A DNA stretch of 64,000 nt, from assembly GCA_905221605.1 (NCBI GenBank), contig CAJNDS010002294.1, positions 281,501-345,500 on the forward strand, given 5' to 3'. Position 1 is the stretch's first letter. Every line of letters begins with the position of its first letter. The DNA comes from Symbiodinium natans. Taxonomy: Eukaryota > Sar > Dinophyceae > Suessiales > Symbiodiniaceae. The notes under the pieces were generated by a model. That model worked only from the letters and a program-made list of their open reading frames with translations. It was not told where the DNA came from and made no database searches. This document shows, in pieces, positions 32,952 to 44,850 of this stretch. The translations under genes were made by a program, and so were the position numbers.

Positions 32952-34817
32952 CCGGTGCGTATTTTCCCAACTCAGAGTAGTCTGTGAGCAGTAAAGTAAA
33001 CCAAGCCAGACAACGAGGTCTTTCCTCGTTTTGAATATGCATATTAGATTCATCATGCATGTAACCGTAGTGCTGGACGGCTGACTTTTGGGTCGTGTTC
33101 GATGTTAGCGTGTCTTCACATGCTGAATGTCGTAGTCTCGGTACAGTATACATCAGCACGTTGTAAGATGTGCAAAGTGATATGGCACACTATAATGCAG
33201 CGACACGTGAGGCATCAACGAGTATCTTGCCATCATAAGGATGAATGCTGCAGTGAAGGTGACATTTGATTCAGCTTCATTACTGTTTGTATGAACTTCG
33301 GGGTTCATAGCCGACTGAGCAAGTGCCAGAGTTGCGGTATGTTGCGGTTGCAGCACGATTCCCGATCTTCTGCCATCGCATGGCGCTTCGAGACAATAGC
33401 TTGCATGATTCCTGTCGATGCTTGTCTCAAGCCTTATCCACCCCCCTCCGCCCCCACGCCCCTCCTGCGCTCCCCCGCCCTGTGCCCCTACCAGATCTAG
33501 ACGCCCCACCTAAGGGCCAGCAGCTTGTTCACAAACTGCCGGTAGCGTTGCCTGCCAAAAAAACCGCGGCCGCGTGTTAGCTTCGCGGCCCTAGCTTTCG
33601 TTCGCTTAAGGGAACTCGTTCTTTCCCCGCCGCTGCGGCCAACAGATTGTGCAAATTGCACCCAGATGTAGCTGTGCTAGCTTGGTTCAGGAGTTGGTGC
33701 TGATCTTCGATACCGGCTCAAGGCGGATAACGCCAAGATGGGACAACATGTCGAAGGGACACCGCAGACTACATGGTTTGGTGAGGTCATATTAGATCAT
33801 ATTAGATCTTATCAGGAAGCCAAGGTCACAGATAAGCTCTGCCATCTCCTGCGTTAAGTCTTTGCTAGGGCCTGGGAAGGTAACCGTAAATGGTTGGTTT
33901 TGGGAGTTAGTTTTCCAGCGTGGGCCACATTTTCCATTTGCTTCGCGCTGCATGGTGGATCAGCATGAGGACGAGCTCGGATGCCACGTTGCTGGTCGAT
34001 TCACGTGAATGCACTAGCAGGATTCCCCTTTGGACCGGCACCATGAGTTCGTGTCAACCGTTTCCCTTGCCGGGAATCGTTTCGACGTACCCTCGGCGCG
34101 CTTAGCAGCTGATGGCGCAACATAGGAACATGCTCCTGGTGCTGTTGGCGCTATACATGGTGCAATTCGCACCATGTAGGTTGGACGTTGGGACGTCTCG
34201 TGGTCCAGCAGCGCTTGGCCGTGAACTTGGCAAGGCAGAGCGAGGCAGTGGCAAGTGGCAATGGCAAGGCTTAACACGCGACCTGCCACCGCTTCTTAGC
34301 ATTGTTGGAAAGCTTGCCTAGCCTGAGGAGTGACAAGTCTTTGGAAACCTTCAATGGCATCCTACCACCACCGAAGGCACTTGATCTTGATGGCCATGGA
34401 TTGTTCTGAATGCTCAATGGATACATCACCAAACCCAACAGCTGCCATTTCACTTTGAAGACGGAATGAGGGACAGGCAACTGACCAACATGGTGAAAAG
34501 ATAGCATTGGCAGTAGTACTGTATTACTGACATGTACTCAGTTTTAGCCTGCGCCGTGGATTGCACAGCTCATTGGTGCGGAAACCTGGCCTCGATATTT
34601 GCTACAGCAACTGCAAATATCTGCAAATGACTCGAGTGTTTTGAGAGTCCGCACATGGCTCCCGGCTTCGCTGCGCCGTCATGAAAGTGCGCCTTCAGAT
34701 CTGCAGTAGCGAGGCAAGCGAGGCTAGAGGTTTGGCTAAGGCAGTTACCTTGCGAGGTACTTATATCGATGGCCCCGGAAGAGGGCGAAGGCCTCATGAC
34801 TATTCTCCTGATTATTC
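32952..34817. other. Little coding signal
   Basis: A plus piece near 33645-33716 reads SCASLVQELVLIFDTGS and could be an exon. Minus frames such as 33153-33509 are low complexity. The AT-richer stretch 33740-33860 has short ATTAGATC repeats. Confidence 0.3.
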
Positions 34818-35300
34818 ATGAAGTTACAGGGTCTTCAAGGTGAGTTGAGAGGAAGCGTGAAGACGGAGAGTTGTATTGGTCAGGATATGCAAGCCATGTT
34901 TGGCGCAAGCAGGCCAGAAGAGCTTCGGCGGTTTGTCCGGGCGACTCTGCTTCGCACCATTTTGCACCATTCAGGTGACCTTGCCGAAAGGCTGGCTATC
35001 TTCGCCATGTGAGCGCCTGAAACTCTTCGTGGTCAAAAGCTACAACCAGGCTCTGAAGCACTGGGAACTTGCTGAGCTTGGAGGCTTAGCATTTTGGGAT
35101 TGTTCGAATCAGGCTCATCCTGAGCAGCCTGACATTGATGCAGAGGTGGGCCACGCCATACCTCCCGAAAGGTTGAACCTGTTTGGAAAGATGTTGGACC
35201 AGCTGCGCAGCCACACGAGGCTTGGAAGCTTTGCTGCGAGACAGGGGAGATGTCAGAGGTCGTGGGGGATGAAGATCTCATCTCGGAGGTGCCCTTGAGT
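34818..35300 (+). CDS. Unidentified exons
   Basis: The first frame, from ATG 34818, reads MKLQGLQGELRGSVKTESCI and then MFGASRPEELRRFVRATLLR, stopping at 35010-35012. A second frame overlaps and continues with VKSYNQALKHWELAELGGLA, PERLNLFGKMLDQLRSHTRL to 35298. The change of frame near 34980-35010 suggests an intron or frameshift. The composition is that of a soluble helical protein. No family is recognised. Confidence 0.4.
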
Positions 35301-35325
35301 CAGTGAAGCGGAGCACGAGCAAAGA

Positions 35326-35769
35326 GTGCGAGCAGAGAGAGCTAGAACACAGAACTCCGAAGTTGGGAGGTTCTGCTGGCTTCAGATGAGCTCGTCTTGC
35401 GGTTGGGAGCCGCGCCGGCCAGGTCGAGTGGCACCCTGCGAGGCCAGAGGATGCAAAACCGAGCTGCCCAAGACACACTCAGAGCTGCAACAAAGCTGCT
35501 TGCTCTCTTTTTGTCACTTGTGTGGTCGTCACATGTCCTCATTGCTGAGGGCCGAGAGGGGACCTCCCTTCCCTTTGCAGGTAGAGCAACGGCGGCAGCG
35601 TCTGACCAGGTCCAGATCAGATGGCCCCAAGTGCATGCAGACACTCGTAGACTTGAGGGCATCCAAGGCCTGTCGAGCAGCCGTCCTCGTTCCACTGGAC
35701 ATTGCTGTCCTTGAAGCGCTTCGCAAGTCTGTCGAGGCTGCTGGTAGCCTGCGCATCCTGTTCTTTTAG
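35326..35769 (+). CDS. Unidentified ORF
   Basis: The best part is the 3' half (35578-35766): VEQRRQRLTRSRSDGPKCMQ, then TLVDLRASKACRAAVLVPLD and IAVLEALRKSVEAAGSLRIL. It is helical and basic. The minus frame 35342-35950 covers the same DNA and is longer but less protein-like. No domain is recognised. Confidence 0.4.
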   Translation: MRAERARTQNSEVGRFCWLQMSSSCGWEPRRPGRVAPCEARGCKTELPKTHSELQQSCLLSFCHLCGRHMSSLLRAERGPPFPLQVEQRRQRLTRSRSDGPKCMQTLVDLRASKACRAAVLVPLDIAVLEALRKSVEAAGSLRILFF

Positions 35770-36241
35770 ACCTCCAAGTCTCTAAAGTGTGACAGTTGTG
35801 ACAGGAGACCTCCCTCTGGATCTGTTTGCGTGACAGGAGGATGACGCAGCGTCGTTCCGCAGTGCTGTAGACGCAGCCCGCGCCCTTGCTTTTTGGCGCA
35901 GCCTTGAACGGAGCAGCTGTGGTGGAAGCAGGCAGGCCTTCAAACACCACAAGAAGTTCCGATTTCTGAGCGGGAGCTCAAAGATGATGCGGGCACGGGG
36001 GCCTGATTTCTGCTCTTGTTCTTACTCTCATCATCATTATTATGATCACTACCATTAGTTTTACTATTACGATAACAAAGGGAGAGCTGCAAAGTGAAGG
36101 CGCGGCTTTGGGTTTTTGTGCCTTTTTGTCGCACCCAGGCTTGGTTGTTGGAATGGAGTGGTTGGGACTGGGCGGCTGCTTTGCCTGGGACACCGATGCT
36201 GGCAAAGGCCGGTGGGCTTGCAGTCCGGGTTGAGCCGATAT

Positions 36242-36840
36242 CGCACAGTAAAAATAATACTAAAATACTAATGATACTAATAATACTATTAATTACTAAT
36301 AATACTAATAATACTAATAATACTAATAATACTAATAATACTAATAATACGAATAATACGAATAATACGAATAATATTAATAATACTCATTATACGAATA
36401 ATACGAATAATACGAATAATACGAATAATACGAAAAATACTAATAATACTAAAAATACTAATAATACTAATAATATTAATATTACTAAGAATACTAAGAA
36501 TACTAATAATACTAATAATACTAATAATACTAATAATACTTAATAATATTAATAATATTAATAATATTAATAATATAATAATATAATAATACGAATAATC
36601 GAATAATACGAATAATACGAATAATACGAATAATACTAATAATACTAATAATACTAATAATACTAATAATACTAATAATACTAATAATACTAATAGTACT
36701 AATAATATTAATAAAACCCCATAATATTAAAAATACTAATAATACTAATAGTACTAATAATACTAAAATGACTAAGTATACTAATAATACTAACAATACT
36801 AATAAGACCCCACAATACTAATAATACTAATAATGCTATT
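36242..36840 (+). repeat. AAT-rich minisatellite, unit about 9 bases (AATAATACT and variants)
   Basis: Roughly 600 bases are made almost entirely of AATAATACT, AATAATACG, AATATT and AATACTAAG units in block-wise order (ACT blocks, then ACG, then ATT, then ACT again). Two GC-rich interruptions, AAAACCCCATAA near 36712 and AAGACCCCACAA near 36804, are nearly identical. Open frames in it (poly-Asn/Thr on plus, poly-Ile/Leu on minus) are by-products. A smaller AT-rich trinucleotide stretch precedes it at 36010-36080. Confidence 0.95.
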
Positions 36841-37039
36841 TTCGGTATTTGGGAGTTTCAGACCTTCAAACAAAGCAAGGCATCGGATGGCACAGCTGGT
36901 TCCAGAAAGAACCAATGAGGTTTACGGTCCGTATCTGCAGGTGTGTAATTTTTCTGACTCATCCGTTCGCTGAAGTGCGAAAAGCCGATGTGCCATGTTT
37001 GTCGGTGTTCCGTGGGTCTGGGGCTAAAAACGCAGTTTT

Positions 37040-38095
37040 GCGGACCTAGTTTTCAGGCACTGTTGCAAGAATCGCTGCAAGACTATGGCAATACTTGCTC
37101 CAGCAAGACCGGAGTCGAACTTTTTTGCGGAGCATTTGGCAGTGGCTTGCAGCTTTGGCGGAAGCCATTGCTTCACGCGGACATGGACGCTCTGGCCGAT
37201 CCATGCTCTGAATGCATGAATGCTCTGCTAATGCTCGGGTACCGGGTAACATGAACCTTTCTGTCGAGCGGACATGCCGGGGCAAAGGCCCAACAATTTT
37301 GAAAGGGCTCGGGACATGGTCTGGCTGTGCAGATGCAATGAAAGCAACACATCAGCAAAACAAGATGTCGACAGATTCTACTCGGAGAAGCACTGGCGAA
37401 TCCATCGTCGACAGGGAAAGTAGGCGACATCTGGGGCACGAGTTGGGCTGCTTGCTATGCCGCTATTCCGAATCCCAGCACCAAACCTAGGGACCTCCTT
37501 TCTCGTTCCACTTTCCGGAGGTGAGACAATATAGTATAGTACTTAGGGCCAGGCTGGGGAGAGTCATCCCTAGATTTTCTTGCGAGTGTCAGGGGAGCTT
37601 CCGGCCAACAAGTGCAGCCTCGCGGAGTATGCTGCTGCTTGGCGGCGAAGTTATCGCTTCGTGCTCTGTACTCAGAGATTCGATTACCCCACTGAACTAA
37701 GGAGAAGAAGCGTGCAATGAATATCTTGAGGCCAGATGTGTAATCGATCGTAACCTGAGCGCTACTCCCACATCTCTGGAACATGGGAGGGTCATCGAGC
37801 TTGCCGATCGGTGTGCTATACGCCTTGGCAGTGGGCCTCAATGGATGTAGAATGTGCTGATATTCGCGCGACACATGGGCATGGCTGTGTCACGTTCCCT
37901 GAGGTTCGCCTGGAGAAGATCGGAATGTGTCCGACATTGAAGCCAGCGCAGGCAATTTCGCGGGCATGGCTGCAGCCTGAGGTTTTCATGGCAAGTCGAA
38001 GTAGAAGTCTTGGAAGTCTCAAGGATTTCTTGAAGAGGGCTGTGTATGCGGTGTCCAGAAGCATCCACAAGCTTCTTGCTCTCGAGTCGTGAGAG
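37040..38095 (+). CDS. Unidentified exons
   Basis: Protein-like plus pieces are QALLQESLQDYGNTCSSKTG (37054 on, with an overlapping rival frame reading FLRSIWQWLAALAEAIASRG), NNFERARDMVWLCRCNESNT with SAKQDVDRFYSEKHW (about 37290-37420), and the frame from 37811 reading FPEVRLEKIGMCPTLKPAQA, then SLGSLKDFLKRAVYAVSRSI to TGA 38090-38092. Minus frames at 37816-38536 overlap the last piece. Splicing is unresolved and no family is recognised. Confidence 0.35.
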
Positions 38096-38298
38096 TCGCA
38101 AGAGCAGAGCGGACAGAGGCCTATGAAATGAGACGTCAGATGGCCGCACAAGACTCCGCACGTGATGGGGCGTGACTGCCTGAAACGAGCTGGATTTCTT
38201 TTCATCGCTGCAGTCGTAAAATGGAGAAGCTCCACGTTGCCGAACATTCCTGGTTGTAACTTGCCAGCCTCCCTCGATGTCATTGCTTCGCCTGGTCC

Positions 38299-38793
38299 TT
38301 GAAACAGGATCACACCCATCTAGCACTGCCACGTTTGCCGGATCTCGTGCCGGCCTGTGGATCTTTTGGCCATATTGAACGAGGATGGCAGTGCTGCAAT
38401 GTAAGGCAAAGAAGGCCATGCTACACAACCAGTCACGCTCTACCATGCCGAGCCCCGAGTTCGCGTTGTTTCGGAGAGCCACAAACCAGCTCGGTGGCAG
38501 TGTGTGAAAGTGTCTGTCAGGTCTTCCAGGACCCAAACCTCCTTCAAGGGCAGATCAGTACGAGGGAGTGCGACTGCTCAGATCCAGTCAGAAGTCGTGG
38601 ACATCATACAGCAACTTCTGCTTCAGGCTGGGGTGTTCGGATTCGGGAAGACCTTTTACAGCGAGAGGCCATGGAGCTGAAACTTGGGGGGCTGTTGGGA
38701 GCTCGTGCTCTGGCTGCTTTGGGAAGGATCCAGTCCCAGTGCGCCTCAGTGGAAGACGCCATGGAGCTGCTCCGGATGACAAGGTGCGGCTAG
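38299..38793 (+). CDS. Unidentified exon upstream of PPR gene 2
   Basis: The 3' part of this frame (38640-38787) reads LLQREAMELKLGGLLGARAL and then AALGRIQSQCASVEDAMELL, a helical segment. It might be the first part of PPR gene 2, since it lies 0.2 kb upstream in the same orientation, but it has no PPR signature itself. Confidence 0.35.
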   Translation: MKQDHTHLALPRLPDLVPACGSFGHIERGWQCCNVRQRRPCYTTSHALPCRAPSSRCFGEPQTSSVAVCESVCQVFQDPNLLQGQISTRECDCSDPVRSRGHHTATSASGWGVRIREDLLQREAMELKLGGLLGARALAALGRIQSQCASVEDAMELLRMTRCG

Positions 38794-38989
38794 GGGGCTA
38801 CCTAACAGTACCTATAACAGCCTGTGTACAACAGTGCTGTGACTCTTCGATTTGCTCTCCCAAGCCATCTCTCGGCAGATCCGCATCTGGGTCCGCGTGC
38901 CGAAGGGGAGGCTGGCGGTCTTCGTGCGCCATGCGCCTTTTGCCTGACTTGCCTGTTTTTAGTGCCTGCGGCACGAGGAGCAGCATGAC

Positions 38990-41137
38990 CACACGACATG
39001 AGAAGCCGCTATGGCTTGGAACGAGAACAGGGCTCTTCTTCAGGGTCAGCTATGGCCCGATGCGTGGGTACACCAGGCAGATTGTGCAATTCGCGCGCGA
39101 AGGGCTCTGGGAGCATGCCCTGGACGTCTTCAAGCAGATGCGCAGGTGGGCCGATGTTCAAGATAACCTCTGCCAGGTATCAGGATAGGGCGTGCACTAC
39201 AACAATGCAAGCGCTAAGGATGGGGGAGTGTCCAGATGCCATAAACTATAACGCTTTGGACACTTGGCTGCCCGTGAGAGTGTGGGGTCGATGTTGCCCG
39301 TTCGTTGACTCATTGATGCATTCTGGGTTGGGATTTTTCTTGTGCGAATTGCACCTTCGCAATCAGTAATCAGCAAAGTCACCACTTCGCCTTCTGGTAT
39401 GCCCCGTCAAACAAGCTTTGCAAAGGTTCCGCATGCATGGCGGTTGACACGAGGTTGGAGCCCTGACCAAGAGCTTGCAGCTACATCGCGCCGTCAGCAT
39501 GTGTGACGAAATGACGAATCGGCGACTCGAGATGAGACTTGGTTTGACGTGGCTCACTCCACGGTGCTTCGTTTTTGCTCTGTGCCTGATTCTTGCACGA
39601 TGCAACCTTTGTCCACCATTGCGACAGGAACGGCATTACCTTCAGCCCGTTCCTGAAGCACTGTCACGCTTGGTGGCAAGCACTATTCGTCCTTTCCGAG
39701 ATGTCGCGCTCCCATCATGTTCCACCTGCTTTGTGCCGGTCTAAGCCTTCGTTTCGTCTCGTGGTTTTCATGCGTCACACCGCACGGGTGCTCCTACGCC
39801 TAGCGACACGCCTGCCTAAGGATTAATGCTTGCATGTCCGCATGCTTGAAAGCTCATCGGCTCTCCTTGGTCTTCATGCTCTGGAATCAGATGCGAAGTT
39901 CTGCCAAGATTGCAGTTGACGCGATAACGTACCGTGGCCGGCATGCCTGCTGTCATTCATATGCTTGTGAGTGGTCTTTCGATAAACTGACATGCTCAGG
40001 TACAGTGTCGTTCTGAAAGCCTTTCAGCAGAGCTCCGAGTGGGCACTGGCCATTGAGCTTTTCGCAAAGTTGCATTCGAGACTTGGGATCGATGCCGTCG
40101 CCTTTAACACTATGCTGGACACGTGTGAGAAAGCAACACAATGGCAGCGGGGGCTGCAATTGTTCTGCGACGCGCCAGTGCTTGCGGTCGAGCCAGATGC
40201 CGTGTCGCATGCCACGGTTCTGAGCTCATTGAACAAAGGCTTTCAGTGGATGGTGGCATTAGAGATGTTCAGCCGATTTGCACAGCGGCGTGGATACCTC
40301 GATACTGCGGTCTGCAACACAGCCATGAACTCATGTGCCCTTGGGAAGAAGTGGATAGAAGCTGCACGCCTTTATGAAGATCTGCGGCGAGTAGGACTTC
40401 CACCAAATGCTACTTGGCCTTGGTGGACAAGACTTACGGCAGAGGGTGATCCCAGCTGACAACCAGTGCACTCCGTTTCCTAGCAGGTCATGACATGGAA
40501 CACCTTGCTTAACGCATTCGAGAAGGGCGTGCAGTGGCTGCGTGCATTGTCATACTTGCAGGGAACAGGCCTCAGGCAAGTGGAGAGCATCTGAGCGGGC
40601 GTGTCAGTTTGGTACAGATTCGACGGGCCCTGCGCTGTCAAGGATGGCGCGCAAGCACGTCAAGCACGTCGCAGATGGATACGGTCAGCGTCAACACTGT
40701 GGTGAGTGCCTGTGCAAGAGCATACCGATGGCAACAAGCTCTGGACGTTTTCTCCGTTATGTCTTCGCAGAGCGTGCCGCTTCTAGTCTCCAAACTGCTT
40801 CAAACCTCTGCAACCAGGCTCAGATTGGCAGGACCCTGTACCTTGTACCAAGGATGAACGTGGTGACCTTCGGAACGTTGATCAGTGCTAGCTGTCGAGG
40901 TGGGTGATGCATTCGGGAGCAAAGGGTTTAACGGAAGCTGTCAATCTTCCCGAGATTGCGCAGCCACTTTGCATCTTTGCAGGTGGGATGTGGATGCATG
41001 GGCTTGGCTTGCTGGCGAAAGCTCGTCAACTCTTCGGCCCGCAAGCTGTCCTCTATAGCAGCGTCGCGGCGGCATGCCACAGTTGCCAGATGTGGGAGCT
41101 GGCCGCTCGGTTCTTGCTCTTGAAGGGTGCGGTGTAG
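38990..41137 (+). CDS. Pentatricopeptide-repeat (PPR) protein, gene 2
   Basis: At least ten PPR motifs are spread over short exons: QIVQFAREGLWEHALDVFKQ (39080-39140), MGECPDAINYNALDT (39223 on), SLQLHRAVSMCDEMTNRRLE (39472 on), NGITFSPFLKHCHAWWQALF (39628 on), ACMSACLKAHRLSLVFMLWN (39828 on), and a long exon 39990-40460 with YSVVLKAFQQSSEWALAIEL, AVAFNTMLDTCEKATQWQRG, DAVSHATVLSSLNKGFQWMV and AVCNTAMNSCALGKKWIEAA. Then come MTWNTLLNAFEKGVQWLRAL (40491 on), VSVNTVVSACARAYRWQQAL (40684 on), MNVVTFGTLISASCRG (40854 on) and VLYSSVAAACHSCQMWELAA near the stop TAG 41135-41137. The tryptophan-rich (W-Q-x-A-L) second helices are regular. PPR proteins bind RNA, usually in plastids or mitochondria. 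No transit peptide was found. Confidence 0.9.
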
Positions 41138-42108
41138 GAGTGCGGGGGAAAGGATGTGATTAGATGACTAAGTGTGCCTGGTTATGGCTTAGTCGCTCAA
41201 CCCGTCGTTGCGGTCCAGGCTCTGGTGGTGCGCCAAGAATGTCTGCAACTGGGGCTGCCGATTGACTTGCCCCTAGCGGAGACTTCACAGACTCCTGGCC
41301 AACTTGAGTGGGGCCCCTGATGAAGTTCTCTCCGATTCAGATATCCCAAATCTGCGTCAACGATCTGTTCCATCCTGGTCTTACTTCCTGAAGCAATCAT
41401 CCGTCCCCCCCTCCCTAGTTTCTCCTGGTTTCTAACTCAGGGTTTGAGAATGCTGGAATTACCACGCACCCTCATGCTTAAAAAGCAACCCCTGCAGCAG
41501 GTTGCAAACGACCGTAACCACCTTGAAAAAGTCACAAGCGAACCTTCCTAGGTGCTTCTCCTGTCTTCACACATCTGCCTAAGGACGGGACCTGCAGCCA
41601 GCAACCGCGGGTGCCGGGTTGACGTAGCTTTGGCCTGCATGTTGTTTGCCTTTTAGGAGGTCTTTTGAGTCCGAAAGCAGTTACTTCGGCATCATTTGCA
41701 TCTGCCCTAAGAGCTTCCCACTCTGCCGCGGCCTGGCTTCTTTCGGCTGGTGACGCCAGTGCATTGCTGATCTAATGACAGTTAGATTACAGTTAGATCC
41801 TGAGTCACAGAGTTTTGCAGTTCATGTAAATGTAGTGGCCTCAGGAGCGAGCATGGAGCGCGTGGCCTGGCAGCCAGACTAGTCCACTTATTCTTTGAGG
41901 GCGTTTGAGGGAGCAGTGGCAAATTGCCTCGTGGCCTCAGTCTGGATGTTTGCAGCTAAGTTTCTTCCGCAGCATCAAGCAGGACTTTGGAAGGTATTCT
42001 GCAATGCCTGATATTGAGTCGCCTGACTCTCTGCATGATCTCGGCTACGTGCGCGATGGTTTCGTGCACTGTGGCCTTGGGCATCGACCTTCTCGGCATT
42101 AGGCTGTC
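41138..42108. other. Intergenic stretch
   Basis: I see no exon. Short direct repeats of GTTAGAT occur near 41780-41798. Confidence 0.35.
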
Positions 42109-44050
42109 TTGAAGCATGATGTCCATCGTTTCTTTGCGCGCAAAATTGGAGCGGTGCTGGACGTGTTTCAATCTTCGGTCAGTGATTCGGCAAGTCAAGA
42201 AGTGCAAAATGCCTCCGAGCTTTTGAGCTGCGAAGGTACCACCGCATCTTCCGCTGGGGCCAGCCAAAGAGCCTCAGGCTCCGGCTGTTACGCTGACTTA
42301 AATGTTAACTGACTTAAGTGACAAGTCACAACAGTCTTCAACAGTGCACCTTCCACAGGAGCTTCCTGATGATGGACGCGATACTCCTGTGCGCCCACCT
42401 TTCTCAAGCGTTTTAAATTTTCACGGAGCTCGTTTGCTACGAGGTGTAGCACAAGGTTTTTTGTATGCTGGTGCGACGAGCTGATCATGTCCAGTTGATG
42501 CCCAGTTACGGTCCCTGATGGCTCGACGCAGCGGCCAACTCTGTGCGGATCGGAAGGTACGAAACCCAGCCATCCTGAAAGGGAGAAGTTGTGCTCACAC
42601 AGTGCATGATAGTATCAGGCAGAACCTGACCTTCCTGGTGCCATGCCAGAGGTGGGGAGCATGTCGTCTGTTGTACATCTACGCACATGTGGGTGGGCTG
42701 GTCTTTCTATCAATCAAAGTATTGCACGCGCAGCTACAAACAACCCTGACATGAGTTGACACTGTTTACACGACTGGTCGAGGAACATGTTCAGAGCACA
42801 TCCAAACTGTCTGCAATCTCGGCATCGCAGGTGCGCTTATTAGCAGAGCTACCAGATTGTTGTGCGTCTATGCTTGTATACTTTTTTCTTATATCGTGCC
42901 CTGCTCTTGCTGTTGCAGATGAGCCCGTCTGCAAGCTCAACAATGGTGTTGGACAATGACAACATCGCGCCATGGTCCTGGTGATGGTCTCCTGTGCACT
43001 GGTCTGCAGTCATGCGCCTGCTCAGCCGCAGGTCCAACTTCAAAAGCTTACTGGAGGCGGCGACAGGTATTCCAGTCGCGCATCAGAAGCTTTTCTATGG
43101 GCCGATCTTGCTTGTCTTGCAGTGTTTGAATAATGTTGCGCATGGTCATATCGAGACAGATTGTCAGACACTGTCTAGCATGTGAACTCTAGACACTACA
43201 CTTTAACCGTAAACACTTAAGTTTAGCCAGGCCAGCTGGCGTCCTGGAGGACAACAGCAAGGCAAAGCCTTGTTTAGGAGTGCGGGCTGCGGGTTGCATC
43301 TGGCACTAGAGTTCTACTGCATGCAGAAGCCTCGCTCAGGCTCTTTATCAGTTTGAGATTGGACAAGGTTCCTTGTTGCATCTCTCCACGCGCCAGGGCC
43401 CTACAGCACAAGCTCTGCAGTGTTTTCTCGGTTTCGCTTCCCTATTGCCAGGCCGAGACCCTCGAAAGGTCGCAGAATTCACAGAGGACTCAGTTCAAGT
43501 GGAGTGACCCTTGATATAAACAGTCTGGATCTACGGCTCTTGGACTCTTCTTTCTCTTTCCAGGAAAGGCGGAAGCAGAAAGGGCAGCCCACCAGCTTCC
43601 GCAAGGTCTTGCTGTTCAATGTTCACACAGATCCGCCATGCAGTCGTCACTCAAAGTATTCGAAGGTGGAGGGAATGGACAACCCTCAGCATCTTCTTGA
43701 TGATAGACGCTTGGCAGCACTTGCGCCCGGAGGTGTACCAGCTTTGCAAGCTTGGTTGCTGTCAGGACTTTTCCCAAGAATCCGTGAGTTCATGAACGCG
43801 AAGGTGGTCGGTATGTTTGTGTTGCTGCGGTATCGCTTACGCTGGAACGGCAGCCTCCGTGACCGAGAGCTGAGCTCGTGTCCAGGTCGGGCCTAAGATG
43901 GGCAAGGACACCACTCGGCTCTGGCATTGCTCTGACAGCAACTCTGCGCGCTGTCGCTGGTGAGGACCTTGTGATGGTTGTTCCTGATTGGAAGAAGCCA
44001 GGAAAAACCCCGCTGGAGGTGCATCGACATCACGCTCAGCAGCTGTCTGG
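42109..44050 (+). CDS. Multi-exon gene including a ubiquitin-like exon
   Basis: The exon near 43011-43101 reads SNFKSLLEAATGIPVAHQKL followed by FYG, matching the ubiquitin-fold signature (helix, then T-G-I-P-x-x-x-Q-K-L-x-Y). Such domains target proteins to the ubiquitin/proteasome machinery or chaperones. Other plus pieces are FFARKIGAVLDVFQSSVSDS with ASQEVQNASELL (42130-42230), FTRLVEEHVQSTSKLSAISA (42768-42829, before a possible GT donor), DDRRLAALAPGGVPALQAWL with SGLFPRIREFMNAKVVG (43699-43810), and ALTATLRAVAGEDLVMVVPD with WKKPGKTPLEVH (43927-44050), which ends at a strong donor GG|GTAAGA. They may form one gene or two. Only the ubiquitin-like call rests on homology. Confidence 0.5.
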
Positions 44051-44384
44051 GTAAGAGTAAGACTTAGTGGCTAGTAGCTTTTTACGTCTTCCTGCAAAGG
44101 GTGTAGCCTTCATGCTGCTCAGTACGAGTGGCCCCACGAGCAGATTTGGTATGACTACGGTGTTTTGCCACGGCCCTGGTTCCTGGTCAGAGTCCAGCCT
44201 GCTACTGCAAAGGCTTTGCATGTTCAGAGCTTATTTGCAAGCAAGTAGCCTGAAACGTGTGGTTGCGGGTGCGAGGCATGACAATGGCATCTTCGACTTT
44301 GCTGGCCGCATTCGCAAGAAGTGCCAGCCCCTGCATGTGCACACTCCGTCGACTTGACTAGAAAGCCCTATTCCTGTTTGGAAG

Positions 44385-44705
44385 TTGATTGCTGTTATTT
44401 GGTACTCAATCGATTTGGGGTTTCTTGTCGTGAAATTTACTGTTGGACACAGTATCTGTTGGCCACGTGGCTTCAATCCCCCCCCCCTCTCCCCACCCCT
44501 CCAGGGGCCGATCCGATTTTGCAACACGTCCATCGTCGTTGGGGCGCGGAGTATCATGAACGTTAAGAAGCCATCGGCAAAGAGTGTCATAGCGCATGCT
44601 TCAAGAGATCCAAGTTCTTGGCGGGAAGCTGCTCGTTTGTCATTCGAAGCGAAAAACAGTTCAAATTCTGATCTGGATTTTTTGGATTGTAGTCGGAATT
44701 TGTGA
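44385..44705 (+). CDS. Unidentified ORF
   Basis: The 3' part reads VVGARSIMNVKKPSAKSVIA and then SRDPSSWREAARLSFEAKNS, which is protein-like. A 171-codon minus frame (44231-44746) covers the same DNA. Strand choice is uncertain. No family is recognised. Confidence 0.3.
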   Translation: MIAVIWYSIDLGFLVVKFTVGHSICWPRGFNPPPLSPPLQGPIRFCNTSIVVGARSIMNVKKPSAKSVIAHASRDPSSWREAARLSFEAKNSSNSDLDFLDCSRNL

Positions 44706-44850
44706 GAGCCAAGTATCCTCGCCAAGAATCGCATGAAACGTTCCAAGTCCTATGCCGTCTCCGATCATTTCCTTGCAATTTCCCAGGTTTCATCGCTTGC
44801 CGCGGCTGGCAGATGCGGCCGCTTCCTCCAAGCTGGTTGAGGCGCAAGCC

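Noticed and set aside
36094-36796. Plus poly-Asn/Thr and minus poly-Ile/Leu ORFs in the AAT minisatellite
   Set aside because: They are direct translations of the 9-base repeat and have no non-repeat domain.
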